A DNA stretch of 64,000 nucleotides. It comes from Hypholoma sublateritium FD-334 SS-4. Its lineage: Eukaryota > Basidiomycota > Agaricomycetes > Agaricales > Strophariaceae. How positions within the stretch are numbered: the first letter of the stretch is position 1; the number at the start of each line of letters is the position of its first letter. The DNA is taken from contig KN817532.1 of NCBI GenBank assembly GCA_000827495.1, positions 253,388-317,387 on the forward strand, read 5' to 3'. Positions 30,736-44,255 of the stretch are shown here, piece after piece. The position numbers and the translations under genes are program-made. The notes under the pieces are model-generated. The model was not told where the DNA came from and did not search any database. It saw only the letters and a list, made by a program, of their open reading frames with translations.

Positions 30736-33453
30736 CACTAGTCCATTCTGTACGTTTATCTCGCAATTTCCGTTATCTTTCTGTATATACTCGCTGTTTT
30801 CTTGTTGTCTTCTTTCACGATCACGCACTCCCACATCCCGACCAAATCATTTCTGTATGGGACGCTCTGGCCCATTGTACATCTATTTTTCCCATACTGA
30901 TTGCGCTACCTCACTTTTTTCTTGTTTGTATTTCTTCTGCGCATCTCCCATCATGGTATTTTTGCCATATCAAAAGACAGCGTTCTCAGCGTCTTCGCGT
31001 TCGTCGTTTCTTTGCCTATGCGATGTATCAGGCATCTTCCGACGGATACCCCATATGTCTATTCTTTTCTTGGGCTCTCACCCTAGGCAGGTTTCTGACA
31101 AAGCTTGTGTATGTACTTATAATATCTCTGTATGTTATTTCTGTAATTTCTGGCACTACGAGGAACATTAAATTACGTTGCGCTGTATCTCCGAGAATCT
31201 CCTCAATAATACATGTCAGGACTCAGTTGTCAGTGTCTCGCGGTGTTCCGGAGCGAGCTGCAATGCAGGAGGAACTACGCGCGCGTTAGAAATAATGTAC
31301 AGACAGAGGTTCGAGACAAGCAGCTCGAACTCTGTCGTTGAAACACTCCGTACAGCTCGGAATAAATTGTGATCGGTAGCGGCAAGGCGTTGGCGAACAT
31401 AGCAAAGTTCCTTGCGCACTCTCCGAGATGGCTGGGCAGCCCGACTAATTTGGAGCGGCTCCGCACACCACTACCACCACTGAACATGTCAATTTTTCTG
31501 CTGACAGGTTTTTCCGAGAAGGAAGCCCCGTATATGGTATGAAGTTAGCCCCTCCCTCGACGGGGACGGATCACTGCACCCCGCCTAACAGCCCGGGCAT
31601 TCAGGGGGAGTATATTTATAGGTAATCGCCGCATTTGCGGTTCATCTAGGAATCAAGAATACATACATTAACCGTTAGAATGAAACGGGGTGAAAAACCA
31701 CAGGACGCACAGTTTGCTGCGCACGAGCAGCCTGGGTCGGTTTGCGCGGAGTGTGTGTGACTAAATTTCCATTGTACGCCGAGGCTCATGTAGCAGACTG
31801 CCTTGGTCGTTTTCCTGTCCGGGTACAGTAAGTCCGGACATTTTTTGTAAATACTATCAATGATTCCCGGTGGCACTGTAGGGTGTGGCGTGTTGTCTAA
31901 AATTAGGTCATTCAGCGCGTCGCGCGACGGGTCGCGGCTACGAAATCTATCGCCATTACTTTATCTGTCCTCCAGACTCAGTATTTCTATTCGATTTATG
32001 CTAATTGTTTCTCATTGCAATGAAAACTATTTATTGTATTGAGATGTTCGTTTTCTTTTCTCTCCATCCCTTCAATGTACAAAATGTGACACGCCACTGC
32101 GTCACTTGAGCATTTGAGCTAGCTACCGATTGGGAAACAATCCCTTTATTGGGCTTGATGCTCCCTTTCAAGGGAGAAAATTGCTACAATTTCAGCGTCA
32201 CACTAATCCCCTTCGAGATTAGGTATGTGGATGTCAGCGAAAGTGCAGCTATAGTAGCATTTGGTGCCTAAGACTCAGCACTGCGTATAAGAGAAGTAAG
32301 CACTCCGAGTCGATATCATAGATCATCTGTCAAGATGGGCGGCAACTAGACCGGCTACCCTGATCAAATTTTGAATCTATATACAACTAGTAGTTAAGAG
32401 GTAAAGAACATGGGCTCGCTTCATTTCCACAGATTCAATATTACTTACATATATGGAACCTAGGTTTTCGACAGAGTATAGTTTTGGAGGGGGGACGTAT
32501 GTATGTTAGATTTACATCCTAGCATTTCCGATTGAATTAATGAAGTTTGAAGAAACATGCACGGATTCAGTTGCGCTATTGCATCTCAGTGGTAGACTGT
32601 TCGCAATATCCATATGTCGCCAAGATACCCAAATGACTGTGAGGTCCAGATGGTAGCGTTCCAACTTCCGCTAGACACGCCGAAACAAATTTGCAGTAGA
32701 CTGCGACGGCAAACACACGGTGACCATGTTTCAGCAAATAGAAAATTCACTTGACCTCAGGCTTGGCCACATTAAGGCGTGGTTCCGACAGGTGCGAATG
32801 GATGTGTCAATTTCATCTGCGAATAAAATTCTCGAGGGATGACTTGTACCGATATGTGCTGATCTCAGTACTTCCAGTGCTTCAACTTGTTGCCTCGACT
32901 ATAACGGATCATCGATTCATTATACTGCCAACCTCGACGGAAATTTGCCTTCATTGATTAGGGCAATCTATTAATAAACCACGTGCTTCCTTCACTAGTA
33001 TACGGAACGTTCAAGTTGGGCGCCAAAATAATTACAAAAGGTGCTACGTGAACTTGTCAATGTTTTCAGTGACTTACTCATATATGCAAACCAAGTGCAT
33101 GTTGGTGTGCTAATCCTACAGTCATAAGTACTGGACCTATGACTCGGAAGATACCAAGGCTTTAACTCGAGAGGAAGAAACAACGCTGTCATTGAAGATT
33201 AATGAGAATGATATACAGGGGTATTCAGATACACGGGATGTAGGTGTATGTGGCTCGCCTCAAGAAATAGATGATTAGGGTTTGGGAAATACTGTACTAA
33301 AGAAAGCTCACAGAGCATTCGGATGAACGCTTTAGTGGGGTCCCCGGCGCTCGGCAGATTGTACAGAAGGATCGATTGCTGTCGCAAAGACGTCCAAGCT
33401 AGTCGCCAAAGGACCATACAATGTGCTTTTACTCTCGCGGTAGCACAAAATGG
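30736..33453. other. Gene-poor region
   Basis: About 2.7 kb. The first 500 bp are pyrimidine-rich on the plus strand with overlapping frames that look like 3' flank. The rest is AT-rich with many stops. A short inverted repeat (CTAATC, 8-nt loop, GATTAG) lies near 32205-32224. I see no gene, RNA gene or transposon core. Confidence 0.4.
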
Positions 33454-34861
33454 CTACGGGGACAGCCTAGTGTCTGTTAGAATATATGCATAGCAAAAAC
33501 AGCACGGCGCACGTACAATTTGAGGGTTCTTTACCCAGTGATATATTTCGCTGCAATCTGTCCGGAGACGATCCCAGATAGCCATAAATATTCCTAGCCC
33601 GCATTCGGATGTGAGCATCTGATCCAGTAAGAATGCCGAAAACATGGTCTGCGCGGTTGCCAAAGGGTTGACGCGGTCCTGGCGCAGTTGCGAATTGTAT
33701 TGGGCGTGCGCTACTTCGCTCCGTTTTTCTACGAGGTCAAAAACTGTGAGCAGGTGGCCCCTGTGTGCAATGAGGCAGAGATGAAACGTACTATCCGTGT
33801 GCTCATATGCTCTGCCAATATTTATAAGTTCCCCGTCTAGGATCTTATAGCGGGTATAAATCACACAGCCATGGATTTCAAAATAACAACTCACGATTGG
33901 CTTCCTGGTAATCCTTGACCGACCGGTAGTGTGGCCTGCTGAAGATACAAGGCGGGATGCCGTAAACGCCAAATGGGTTACGTCCGCATTCGATGTTTCT
34001 CTGGTCTGAGAGAAATCAGAACAGTACTTGGAATACATGCAGCATTCGCATTTAATTACCGTGGAAAAAAGGCTAGGTGGGGGAATGCTATTAGCTCCTT
34101 GGATATTTGCAACGTGGTAATTCGCGACTAACCGCTGGATGTAACTATCTAATTCAGAAAGTCTCTGGGCTAGATCGCACATTTCCTTTTGCCCGCTCGC
34201 CGCATGTCGGGCCGCGAAGTTCGTAAACTCAGTCATGAACGCGATTAGTTGCGCGCTCAGCCTAAAGATTCGTTCCGCCAAGGTCATTGTCGATGCAGCG
34301 TGCTCGGCAGATAACTATTTCGATATCAGTACAATTGCCGGTATAATGAGGTTGTGCACATACCGTCATAAACGATTTCAGCACTTGGATATTCTCAATT
34401 TGGCAGGAAGATCCTCCTGATCTTCCATCCACGGTCCGCGCCGCCAATGGCAAGACCTCAGTATAGAAGACTTCTCTCTAGGTAAGTTACATATAGCACA
34501 TGCGGGCGATGGGAACGCTCACGCTTCAGTCGTCCGGATATGACAGAGGAGTTCGTGCGAAATTGCCAGAGTATCTCAGCGAGGTCCTGACCAGTCACAT
34601 CAATTATCGGCGCTGTTCTCGAGGATGCGTGTGGCTCACCTGACGCACTGAGTCCCACCTTGGTTTGAGGGGAGCGCTAAGCCTGAGCAGATCGATGGTG
34701 TGCATTTGCCTTGTTATGGAGTCGAATTTCTGCATCAGTGTGCTCATGGCAGTAGCGAGCTTCCCGCACGCGTCGTTGATATCGTCTTGAACATCGGCAG
34801 CGTTGAAAGTCTTGACAGCGTCTGCGTACGCGATGGGTTTGGGCTTCGAGGGATGGGACAT
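33454..34861 (-). CDS. Orphan protein with N-terminal helical region
   Basis: Four exons (34861-34640, 34586-34523, 34473-34364, 34314-33454) close in frame to 418 residues, with short introns of 53, 49 and 49 nt. The first about 190 residues look entirely helical: ADVQDDINDACGKLATAMST, DLAEILWQFRTNSSVISGRL, and FMTEFTNFAARH through LAQRLSELDSYIQRLV. A further helical segment near the end contains IFMAIWDRLRTDCSEIYHWV. The stretch between (about residues 195-365) reads poorly, and some of the last exon is probably intron, so the 3' half is uncertain. I recognise no family. Possibilities are a helical-bundle adaptor or an N-terminal domain of an immune-like protein. There is no signal peptide. 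Confidence 0.45.
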
Positions 34862-37196
34862 CGTTGGGGAAATCGTAGTAGCAAAATTCAGGTAAGAAGC
34901 AAAGCTGAGCTTCCTCTACTTATACTTTGTTGCATTTCCCGAGACACGGAATTTGACAAGTTCAGCCATGCATCGACGAGTATAGATCTTGACGAACCCT
35001 GATGAACCGACATCAGCACCTGTCCAGATTTGGGGAGAGGAAGCCGAATCATTGAAAAATGTGTGGCCGGTAGAGCCGATGATCTTGCACAGCCAGCCGC
35101 GGCGAGCGCTAAAGCCGCGTATGAAATCATAGCTTGCTAAAATTTGGCTGGAATGCTGTGAACGTCGGGCTAGGTGTAAGCCAGCCTCCTGTCTGAAGGA
35201 AACAGATGCCTAAGGATGGAGAAATGGCACCGGGGCTACAATTTCCCAGCTTGTCCATACTTTCCATGCCCGAGAACTCGCCTATGCTGACACCATGGAC
35301 CTGTTCTACCAGCATATCATTGTATCAGCATGATGAGCTCCAACAGCTGTCCCACATCCCTAAGGCGTCCCAGAACGCTAGTGCCCACGTCATGCCGATC
35401 GGGGTATCTGCGCGCCTACGAGCATAGTCCTCAATTGCAGTAATACACCGAAAGCGCGTTCATAGAGCAGGGAAAGAGCCACGCACCTGCTGTGAAGGTA
35501 TCCTCTGCTTCGATTTGTGTACATAACCGGCACCGCTGGTTGCGCCGCTTATGCTCGTCGGCGCAGCTCGAGCCCCAGGCTCGGAAGCAAGTTGACATTT
35601 TACAGCACGGTGCCGCCACGCGATAACCGTTACACTGCGACATATGTGCTGTCATCCCGCAAGCGGATGTCAGCTACAAATAAGAGGAGGCACATTCGAG
35701 GGAAAGAGTTGTTGATAATCGTCTTTACACTCTGGATGACATAGAGAACGGTTCAACGTAGAATGGCATCAACCGTGACTCCATCAACACCCATCGCCGA
35801 CCCGATGGGAACATTTGCGACCGTTGTTGTGCACGCGTCATGCAAACGACGCGGTGTCAAGTAATTTCTTTCTGCACTTATAATTGAAGGGCTGACTTCC
35901 TGCTCTTACCGATCGAAGTATGTTCTACAACTGACAGAGACGTACAAGCATATAGATTACTGTTCACACAATAGTTTATTAATGCCACCGTCTTTACATA
36001 CGCTGAAGTAACGGGGTGCCACCCATTCGGAACGAATTGTTTGTGTATATACACATGTAAGTAAGTATCCCCGGGGTTTGGGACGTAGATTCGTACTGTG
36101 TATATGGCGGGTGTATTATAATATATAATCCTCCTCGGAGATCTCAGGTAGATAATGCACAGAATTTCATCAATCCAATTTGAGTAGTAAATCCTCACCT
36201 CTCAAGGTTCTGAAGCCCTAAACTACCACGTGGGGCTGGGGCGAGATACTGGCTGAGATGATCAGCGGGTTGAGCATCGGAAACTTGCTGGCCTTGCGCC
36301 AATGAGGATCTGAATATTCAGAGACTAACGGAAAGTTATGCAGTGATTGATGTGCACGTCCGCATCATAGGCAACTGCAAGGAAATTGTCTGCCTTTCTT
36401 TCGACGTATCAATCGAAAAAGCCAGCGCAGACACCCACGTTGCAGATGCAATCAGTCAAAAATCAGACGAGTGTCGTTCGTTGGCACGTCTCCAAAAATT
36501 GCACCTGGGGATGAAAGGCCAGATGGCATTTCAATCAAGGCGGATTGCGTTGGTATCTCGGCCAGCAGAAAAGAGCTACGAACTGACCGCAGCATTGTTC
36601 TCAGACTCCGTACAGCTTGTTCCAAGGAAGACACGCGGTAAATTCCAATGCATAAGCAATACACTAGTGACCTTGGAGTAACCGTACGTTGCGGCACATC
36701 AGTACCAGCATTTGCTCCTTGCGTTCAACTAATGTCATTTACAAATTATCAGCCATCGTTTTGTAATTATGACGGGCGAGACGAAACAGGAACATGCCTA
36801 TTTGGATATTCCGGCATCACGGGATATGCATGCCTCGCCTCGTGCGCCGTAAGGGTTTATGAGTATTCCATGATTTGACCATGATGCATGAGGCTGTTAG
36901 GGCTCTGCGGTAGCCAGAAACAGCCTAAACGTGTGATATTCCTGGAATTTCCATGTCGGTGAGGTTTGCGCCGTTGTATCGCGTTCTCCAAACGGCAGTC
37001 ATTATCTCCAGTCAGCTCGCCTCGTCCTTACGTTCGGAGCAGACGGCGAGATATGCGGCTGAGCGCATGCGTAAATAAGTTGGTAATTGTGGACTCGACT
37101 TGCAACATCTGGCGTTCCAGACGATTTGTTATGGGTGATTCGGATAAGATAACAAAACCAACTGCTTACAGATTGCGATCTAAAGGAGATGGCTTC
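34862..37196. other. Gene-poor region
   Basis: About 2.3 kb with overlapping frames of 60-110 codons on both strands, none of them recognisable. It includes the promoter side of the orphan helical gene and the 3' flank of the PP2C gene. An AT-rich patch lies near 36105-36130. Confidence 0.35.
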
Positions 37197-38335
37197 TCAG
37201 ACTCTCAGGACGATGAGAGTAACATCGTCACCTGGTGCCTTCATGGTCTTGACTTCGTGGAGGAGATATTGCGCGAGATCTTCAACCCCATCTGTCGATA
37301 GGCCACGCAGAACAATTTCTATTGCCTGTTCACTGGAAATTAAATCCCAAAGGCCATCAGTGGCTAGGACAACAAGGCTACCTTTGTCCAGCTGCCAGGT
37401 ACCCGTCTCAGGCAGCGAGATTATGTAGGGGGGAGTTTTGTAAGCGTAGAAAAGCGACGCATACTGCCAGTTCATGGGTATCTTCCCTGGACGTTCGATA
37501 GAAGAGAGCGTATTAATATATTTTCGGTGTTGTCCCAGAATTCCGTCTGGTAACTTATAATACCCGTCGCCAAAGCCTGCAGCAGAAGCAGAGATGGGGG
37601 GTTAATACCAGTTACAGTCAACGAGGAAGCGATAGATAAAGCACCTCGTGTAGACATAAGGCGGCCAAATAATCGATCTGCTACGATCATATGGTCCTCG
37701 TTAGGGTGTTCTCGGACAAGCCGCTCTCGTTCTGTTGCCGTATTCATGTTCTTGTCTTCCGTCTGTAGTGAAGGCGCACAGTTACCTTCGAGAGAGAAAT
37801 CACGTATAACCAATCGACAATCGCCCAAGTTGGCGTAATTTGCCGACAGAGTGCTCAGTTCCACATCAAGAATCAAGGCCATGGAGCCCGACTTCACCAC
37901 TTGGGCGTTCTGGAGCCAGCGCGCAGACTTTCTGCGCAACAACGAGTGATCGCGCTTGAAATTGCGCAGCATACATTCGTCAAGTGCCTCGAATTGTTGA
38001 ATGTGGGCGTCACTGCTCCGAGAATGCTGGAGGAGTCGACGAGGCAGTTCGTCGCTGACGTATTGCGCGGTCTCCGAGCCGCCATGGCCTACAATCAAAT
38101 GCCAGGATTCTTGTTAGACGCGATGAATGAAGGTGAGGCGGACCTGGCGCTCGGGATGGCAGCGACTCGCACCATCATACACGCCGACGATTAGGCGATC
38201 GCGACTGGCGTCATAATTCAGAGAGAATCTATCCTCAATAGGACGACTCGTCGGCTGAAGTTGGGCAATGTCGACCTTGATGCCATCCGGGACGAGAGTT
38301 AACTTCGGCGTTGTTATTTGGCCGACAGTTTCCAT
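37197..38335 (-). CDS. PP2C-family protein phosphatase, pyruvate dehydrogenase phosphatase-like
   Basis: Three exons (38335-38173, 38088-37645, 37576-37197) give 328 residues. PP2C enzymes are Mg/Mn-dependent Ser/Thr phosphatases. The metal-binding motifs are present in order: RPIEDRF near residue 31, YDGHGG at about 54-59 (formed across the first splice), a GSMALILDVE/NLGDCRLVI core, LATDGLWD, and a final GDDVTLIVL. The HPNED motif followed by RGFGDGYYK resembles the pyruvate dehydrogenase phosphatase branch. No mitochondrial presequence is evident: the N-terminus is short and begins METVGQI. An unseen upstream exon is possible, so the subcellular site is open. The gene is divergent from SCC3. 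Confidence 0.82.
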
Positions 38336-39042
38336 GAGATTCTGCGAGCCTCAGATTGGATGGGGGCAATTGAGTCGTGGGCTATGCAATTGAGTTGGAG
38401 TTGTGCGCAAGGTCCGTCAGCGCTTAATACAAGCAGGCTTTCTGACCAGCTATATTGTAGCCATACAGTCGGTGAGAGTTACAAGCCTAGAGTCGACCCA
38501 GAGTTGGATATTATTTTCTTTTGGGAAGGGGGCTCAAAACCGCGAGCAACCTGAGAAGACTGAGGATCAGTTGGATGATGCTCGGTGTACACAAAGAAGG
38601 AGTGCATACAATGTCAATCTTATGTATTATTCAGCGGCAGCTCTTCGCGTAAACGAGAGTTTTGTACAATTTCGCTGCACTGGCTGAAGGCAGTGATCTA
38701 AGTCAGTGATCAACGTTTCAACCGCCAGCGTTGCCCGTTTGGCCGAAGTTTGGCCGGAGTTCCAATTTGTTATCATCACACATTTTATGTAAGTATGGTA
38801 TTAAAAAAAATGGAAACCTATTGCCAGTTGATTTCTACTCGACTTGGCCTCTCTTATATTCTGAAGCACTTATTTTTCTTGTACTCAAATGTGGCTTCTT
38901 TTCGGTGTTTTTTCCAAGTGGCCTGGCCAAAAGTCATTTGTTAGGTGATTGTTATGCGAGTGGCTGTGCAAAATGGTGACCAAGTGGTGACCTTAAGTAT
39001 TCCTCGTGCGCAACAACGCGACGCGACTTGTCACACACCTTC
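38336..39042. other. Divergent intergenic region between the PP2C gene and SCC3
   Basis: About 700 bp between two start codons on opposite strands, so both promoters lie here. There is no clear TATA box. Near 38901-38961 the sequence is rich in TGGCC/TTGG words. Short open frames here are not supported as genes. Confidence 0.4.
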
Positions 39043-42000
39043 ATGTCCGACACAAACTCTCCAGCGCCTCGGCGCTCACAGAGAGATAAGAAAGCTGTCC
39101 AGCCGTTTATTTCAGGTGAGTATACCCTGCAAACGTACTGGGAAATCCGTGTTCATCCGAAAATCGGCAGCAGCCAGCTCAGGGCCGAAGAAGCGGAAAC
39201 GCACCAGCAGCGACACCGAGAACGACGCGCCCGGTCCTGTCGACGCGCAGGCCGTGCCGTCTGACGAAAGCGGGGAGGATGAAGACGACGAACCGGGTGA
39301 AGAAGGCTATGAAGCGCCCAAAGTGAAAGGCACGAAACCGCGACGGAAATCCTCTCCGAAACCCAAAGCAACGCCCACCGCCAAGAAACCCCGGGCAGAA
39401 AAAATTGTGATGCCGAAGCCACTCAAAGTTGCTGCGCGGAGAGGAAGGAAGCCAAAGGAGACAGAGAACGCGTATGATGCTGATCAAGTTGCAAAAGACA
39501 CCAAAATTTCAGCAGATAACCCTCTGTTTAGTGCGTATTGTGCCTTCTCGTCTCGAAATCTAAACTAAGTTGTTCAGATGCCATAATGAACCCTGCATCT
39601 CCCTTACAATCGAGTGCGGAAGATTTCCTGGAATCCCTCCAACAATCCCCTGAATCCACTCTCGCCGAACTTATCAACCTTGTTCTCCGCTCGTGTGGCT
39701 GCAATGACTCGGTCGACGCAGACCAGGCTGTTGACTTCGACGGCATCGTCAGTGCCCTGGACGACTTTACCGAAGTCCTTAAACAGGTGCGTAGTTGTTG
39801 TGTATACGTTATATGCAAAAGTGGCACGATCTAATGTATATTTGCAGGAGAATTCCCCTGTATACCCCCTCACCTCTAAACTCCCCGTGTTCAAGCGGTT
39901 CCGAAAGTCGCTGTCCGAATGGATCGAGCGTTTGGTCATTTCTGCCGCTGATTTAGGCGCTCTATATACCACGCAGATGATGGAAACCCTGCAACAGTGG
40001 GTGGTGTCCATGTCTTCTTCCCAGATCCGCAGTTTCCGACATACCGCGACTGTAATTGCACTCGAGGCGGAAACAGCGCTATGTGACGTCGCCGCTGCTG
40101 TCGACAAGGAAGCTGAAGTTGTCGCACGCCAGCGTGAGGGCGAGAAAAAGCGAAAGGCGTCAACAAAAGGTCCTAATCCACGTCTCAAAGAGCTTGAACA
40201 GAAAGCGCAAGCTATCAAGAGGCAGCAAAATAAACTGAAGTCATACATAAAGGAATTTGTTGACGGGTAAGTAAAATTTCTTTTGCTCGAATGGGATCTG
40301 ACGGCCACCTATTCATAGTGTGTTCGTGCACCGGTTCCGTGATCTCGACCCGAATATCCGGGCAGAGTGCGTGCGCGCGATCGGTCTATGGTTGAAAAAG
40401 TACCCCGACTACTTCCTGGATGCCCACTACCTTCGCTATGTGGGCTGGGTGCTCTCCGACGCAAACAACCACGTGCGGTTGGAAGCAGTGAAGGCCCTAT
40501 CCAATGTCTATGACCAATCCGAATACGTGCCCTCCCTCACGCACTTCACTGAGCGGTTCAAGTCACGCCTTCTTGAGATGGCGACTTCCGACGTGGAGTT
40601 GTCAATACGCGTTGCAGTCATCCATGTCCTGGGCGACATCGAAGGCCACTTCCCCCTCGAAGATGAAGAGAAGGATAAATTGTGCTTGCTCCTGTTCGAC
40701 GAGGAGAACAGGGTACGGCGTGCGGTGAGCCCGTTCGTACGTGCTGTCTGGGAGGAGGACACGGACGAGCAGCTTAGCGCTCAAAATAAGCCAAACGACA
40801 AGGAGAAGGGACGCATTGGTTTCAAGGTGCTGTCCAAGCTCTTCGTACGGTGGGGAAAGGCTCTGGACACGATCGCAGGCGATGCCGAGGAGTCGGAGCT
40901 CGGCGACGTTGCGGGAGACGAAGACGATGTCGTGACGGGGGGTTCCCGCAGGGCACACAGGCGGAAGGAGGTCATCGCACTCGTCACGGAGAAGAAGCTC
41001 GGGAGAGTAGCGCTGGCCGTCGAGGCGCTGTGGTCGGAGATTGAGCCACTCAGCGACTGGGAGGCATTGCTCGAGCTCCTTCTCTTGGACCATTCGGCGG
41101 CAGGCGACGGGAGCCAAGGTGCAGCCTCTCCTCCTGCACGTGCCAAGGCAAATGGAAAGCAGAAGGTCGATGATTACCAGGTAGCTGACGCTTGGAGGCT
41201 AGAGGAAGTCGAGGAAAGTGTTTTGCTTGAGGTCTTGGTGTCTGCCTTGCGGTTGGCGAAGGAGGAATCTACCGGCGGCAAAAAGGTTTGTCTCTTCTTC
41301 AAGTTTTTATTTCTCACTTTTTTCTGATTATCTGGCATATTCAGGGTGAAGAGGAAAACGTTTCGAATAACATCACACGCGAACTCATCAAGGGACTACC
41401 TCGGTTGTTCATCAAGCACCAGTCAGACCAAGGTCGCATCGCCGAGGTTCTTGCTATCCCTACGCTGATGAACTTGGACCTTTACCTCGAAATGCGCATG
41501 ATTGCTGTATGTTTATCTTACTACCTCTTAGCTGGAGTTGTATTCTCAGGCTCATCTATGTTTCGTGTCGCATAGGCCTACACCGCTCTCTGGGACGACG
41601 TGATCAAGCAGTTCATGTCGCACTCATCTGCGAAGGTTCTCTCAAACGCCATGACAGCCATCCGGTACTTCATGGAGGCAACGAGTTTGTCAAACTCCAA
41701 CAGCACCAAAATTTTAGAGCTCGAGGACGAGTTGTCGACGCAGCTGCGCGACACGATAGCAGGGAGAGACGAGATTGAGGTGGCCTCGTTCTCGGAAGAC
41801 GAGGTGCTCGCACTGGGCGCTTGGTGCACACGTCTCGCGATCTTGACCGGCACCCGGAACATGACGCTGTGGATCGAGGAAGATGAGGGGGGGAAGCAGA
41901 GCAGTGCCTGGGACATCGTCAATGCCCTTGTAGAGCGAGGAAGGCTAGGCTACAAGGAGGAGGAAATGGTATGTACCGCTGCGCATCTGATGTGGTTTAG

Positions 42001-43976
42001 TGGGTTGATCCGTCATACAGATGATTGAACAAGCTCTGCATGTTCTTATGCTGCATATCCTATGGAAGACCAAAGGCCTGACAGCTGACAAAGAGCCCAC
42101 TCCAGAGGAAATCCGGTACAAGGAAGTTCTGATCGAGCAGAGGGAGACCTTCCTCGAGAAACTTGTCGAGTATGCCGTTGGCACGCAATCTAATACGGTG
42201 GATGGAGTCAAGCGCGCGGTTCGTCTTATTCACTTTTTGCGCTCACTGGACGACACTCATCACTCGATTTTTCTGTCAGGCCTTCAAGCATCTTCTCGAC
42301 CTGCACGTTCTGTACTCGTCTACAAATGCTATCTCGCCCGAGGGCACTCCGCTCCCCATATCGTCCCTAGCCCTCACGTTGGATGACGAGGTGCAGTACC
42401 GATGTGCCGGGTACATTCAGGCCGAAATTGAACGCTATGCCGAATTTTTGGACGACGATAACGACGAAGATGATGACTCCCAGAGAAGTGATGCTGAAGG
42501 CAGCGACGGGCAGGACAATGCGGACGCGGAAAAGGGTGCGAAAGCAAAGCGCCCAAAGAAGCCGAAGAAAGCAACGAACGAAGGTTTGTGTGACTTGTCA
42601 TCTGCTTTTTGGCTTTCCCAATGCTTATGTATGTCTCGTTTAGCTGATGTGAACCCCCGAGATCTATTGGAGAGAGAGTACCTCTTCATTGATGTAATCT
42701 CAACATTCCTTCGAGCCATTCGTTGCGGCGCCATGCACATACATCATGGAGCCGTGATTCTAGCACACTACGGGCGTCTGGAAGCGGCGTTTGATGCCTG
42801 CTCGAGAGTGGTAGTCGATGTCTTGAGAGAAGATTCGATCATGAAGGGCGATCCACAAATCATTGTCGCGACCCTTACCCAAGCCCTCCAGGAGGTATAT
42901 ATTTCCAATCGAACTAATAATTTACATTAATCAATTGCCCTACAGGGATACACTCTAGTGCTCGACGGTATGGTACGCGACGAAATGAACGCCACTCAGC
43001 TTGCGAAGCTTCTTGCAACCTGCTTTGTCGTCCGCGGCAACCAGTTGTCCGTCATCCGCCGCCTGCCAGCTCAATACATTATCCAGGTTCAAACCAACCT
43101 GTTGTCATGGATCAGCAAGCGACTCGCGGGCTATGCGGCCAACGAAAACAAGAAATCGTTCAAATCCGCTATCGACTTCTTCCGGGTGCTAATACCCCTT
43201 CTCAATGCCATCGACAGCCGCGATGCGCTGAAAATGTAAGGTCTTGATTTCTTGATTTATGGAACAACTTACTCATTTTGGATTGTCAGAAAAGCGCACA
43301 TGGACCAGGTGTTCGCCGAGGCGAAGGTAGAAGTTTCTCCCACTTCCAAAGTTTGGGAATCCCAACGGGCCTACGAGAAGAGGCTCGGTGCAATCATGTC
43401 GAAAGATAATCGTATGTCACCTTTGTTGCCTTGATCTATTACCCTCAGCTGTAACTGTCTTTCTTCTCCGCAGCTCAAATGCCCAAAGCGAAGCGTGGCA
43501 GGAAGAAGGGTGCAGCCGCGACCGGGGCCGGGGCTTCCAGCGGCGAAGACGAGAGCGAGGGTGATGGGATACAAGATGAAGACATACAGGATCGTCCCAG
43601 GCCGCGACCGCGGCCCCGGCGGTCCACTCGCGCAAATCCAGATGGCGTTGATGAGAGCACAGGTGACGAAGGCGCGCCTGTAACACCCAAGGCACGCCGT
43701 GGGAAGGCTGCTGCTCAGCGCAAATCGCCCTCTGTCGAAGCTGAAGCTAGGCCCGACGACGGCGAAGGCTCGCGAAGTGCCTCTCCTTTGCCGTCCTTGA
43801 CTCCGTCTGAGGAGGGAGATCCCGAACCAGAAGAGACGACCACACCTCGCTCGTCGTTGAAGCGTCCGAGAGAGGACGAGGAAGATGAGGCAACCGGGGA
43901 GGCAAATGGAGATCTCGATGACGAAATGGACGATATACCCGACATCCAAGTCCGAAGAAAGCGAATCCGCCACTGA
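39043..43976 (+). CDS. SCC3: SCC3/STAG, cohesin complex subunit
   Basis: Thirteen exons (39043-39115, 39171-39530, 39578-39786, 39848-40266, 40319-41285, 41345-41506, 41576-41968, 42021-42218, 42280-42583, 42644-42894, 42946-43235, 43290-43411, 43474-43976) give 1416 residues. Scc3 binds the kleisin and DNA and is needed for sister-chromatid cohesion. The N-terminal about 140 residues are charged and Lys-rich, including KKRKR, a likely nuclear signal. The conserved STAG core follows: FVHRFRDLDPNIRAECVRAIGLW, then YVGWVLSDANNHVRLEAVKALS, the most diagnostic stretch of the family. HEAT-like helices continue to about residue 1250. The tail is basic, then acidic and disordered. The length exceeds yeast Scc3 because of the two tails and acidic loops. 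Confidence 0.93.
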
Positions 43977-44255
43977 TCCAACGCCAATCTCTACGCTGCT
44001 TTTTTTATGAAGGTCTTTATTCCTAAATTCCCTGCTGCTTTGTTTTACACTTTCTGGGTTTCGCGCTCACTTCATGCTTTCAGTGTGTACGCACTTTTTT
44101 ATTTGTATACCTTAATGTAATTTGGATGCCTGCAATGACAATTGCTTCATAAATCGGGCGTCATGATATATACATACGCCAAGGCGCAGAACAAGACTAA
44201 TAGTAATGTAGTAATAAAATAAAATAGTGGACAGAGAGTGTGAGTGTCTGTGGTC

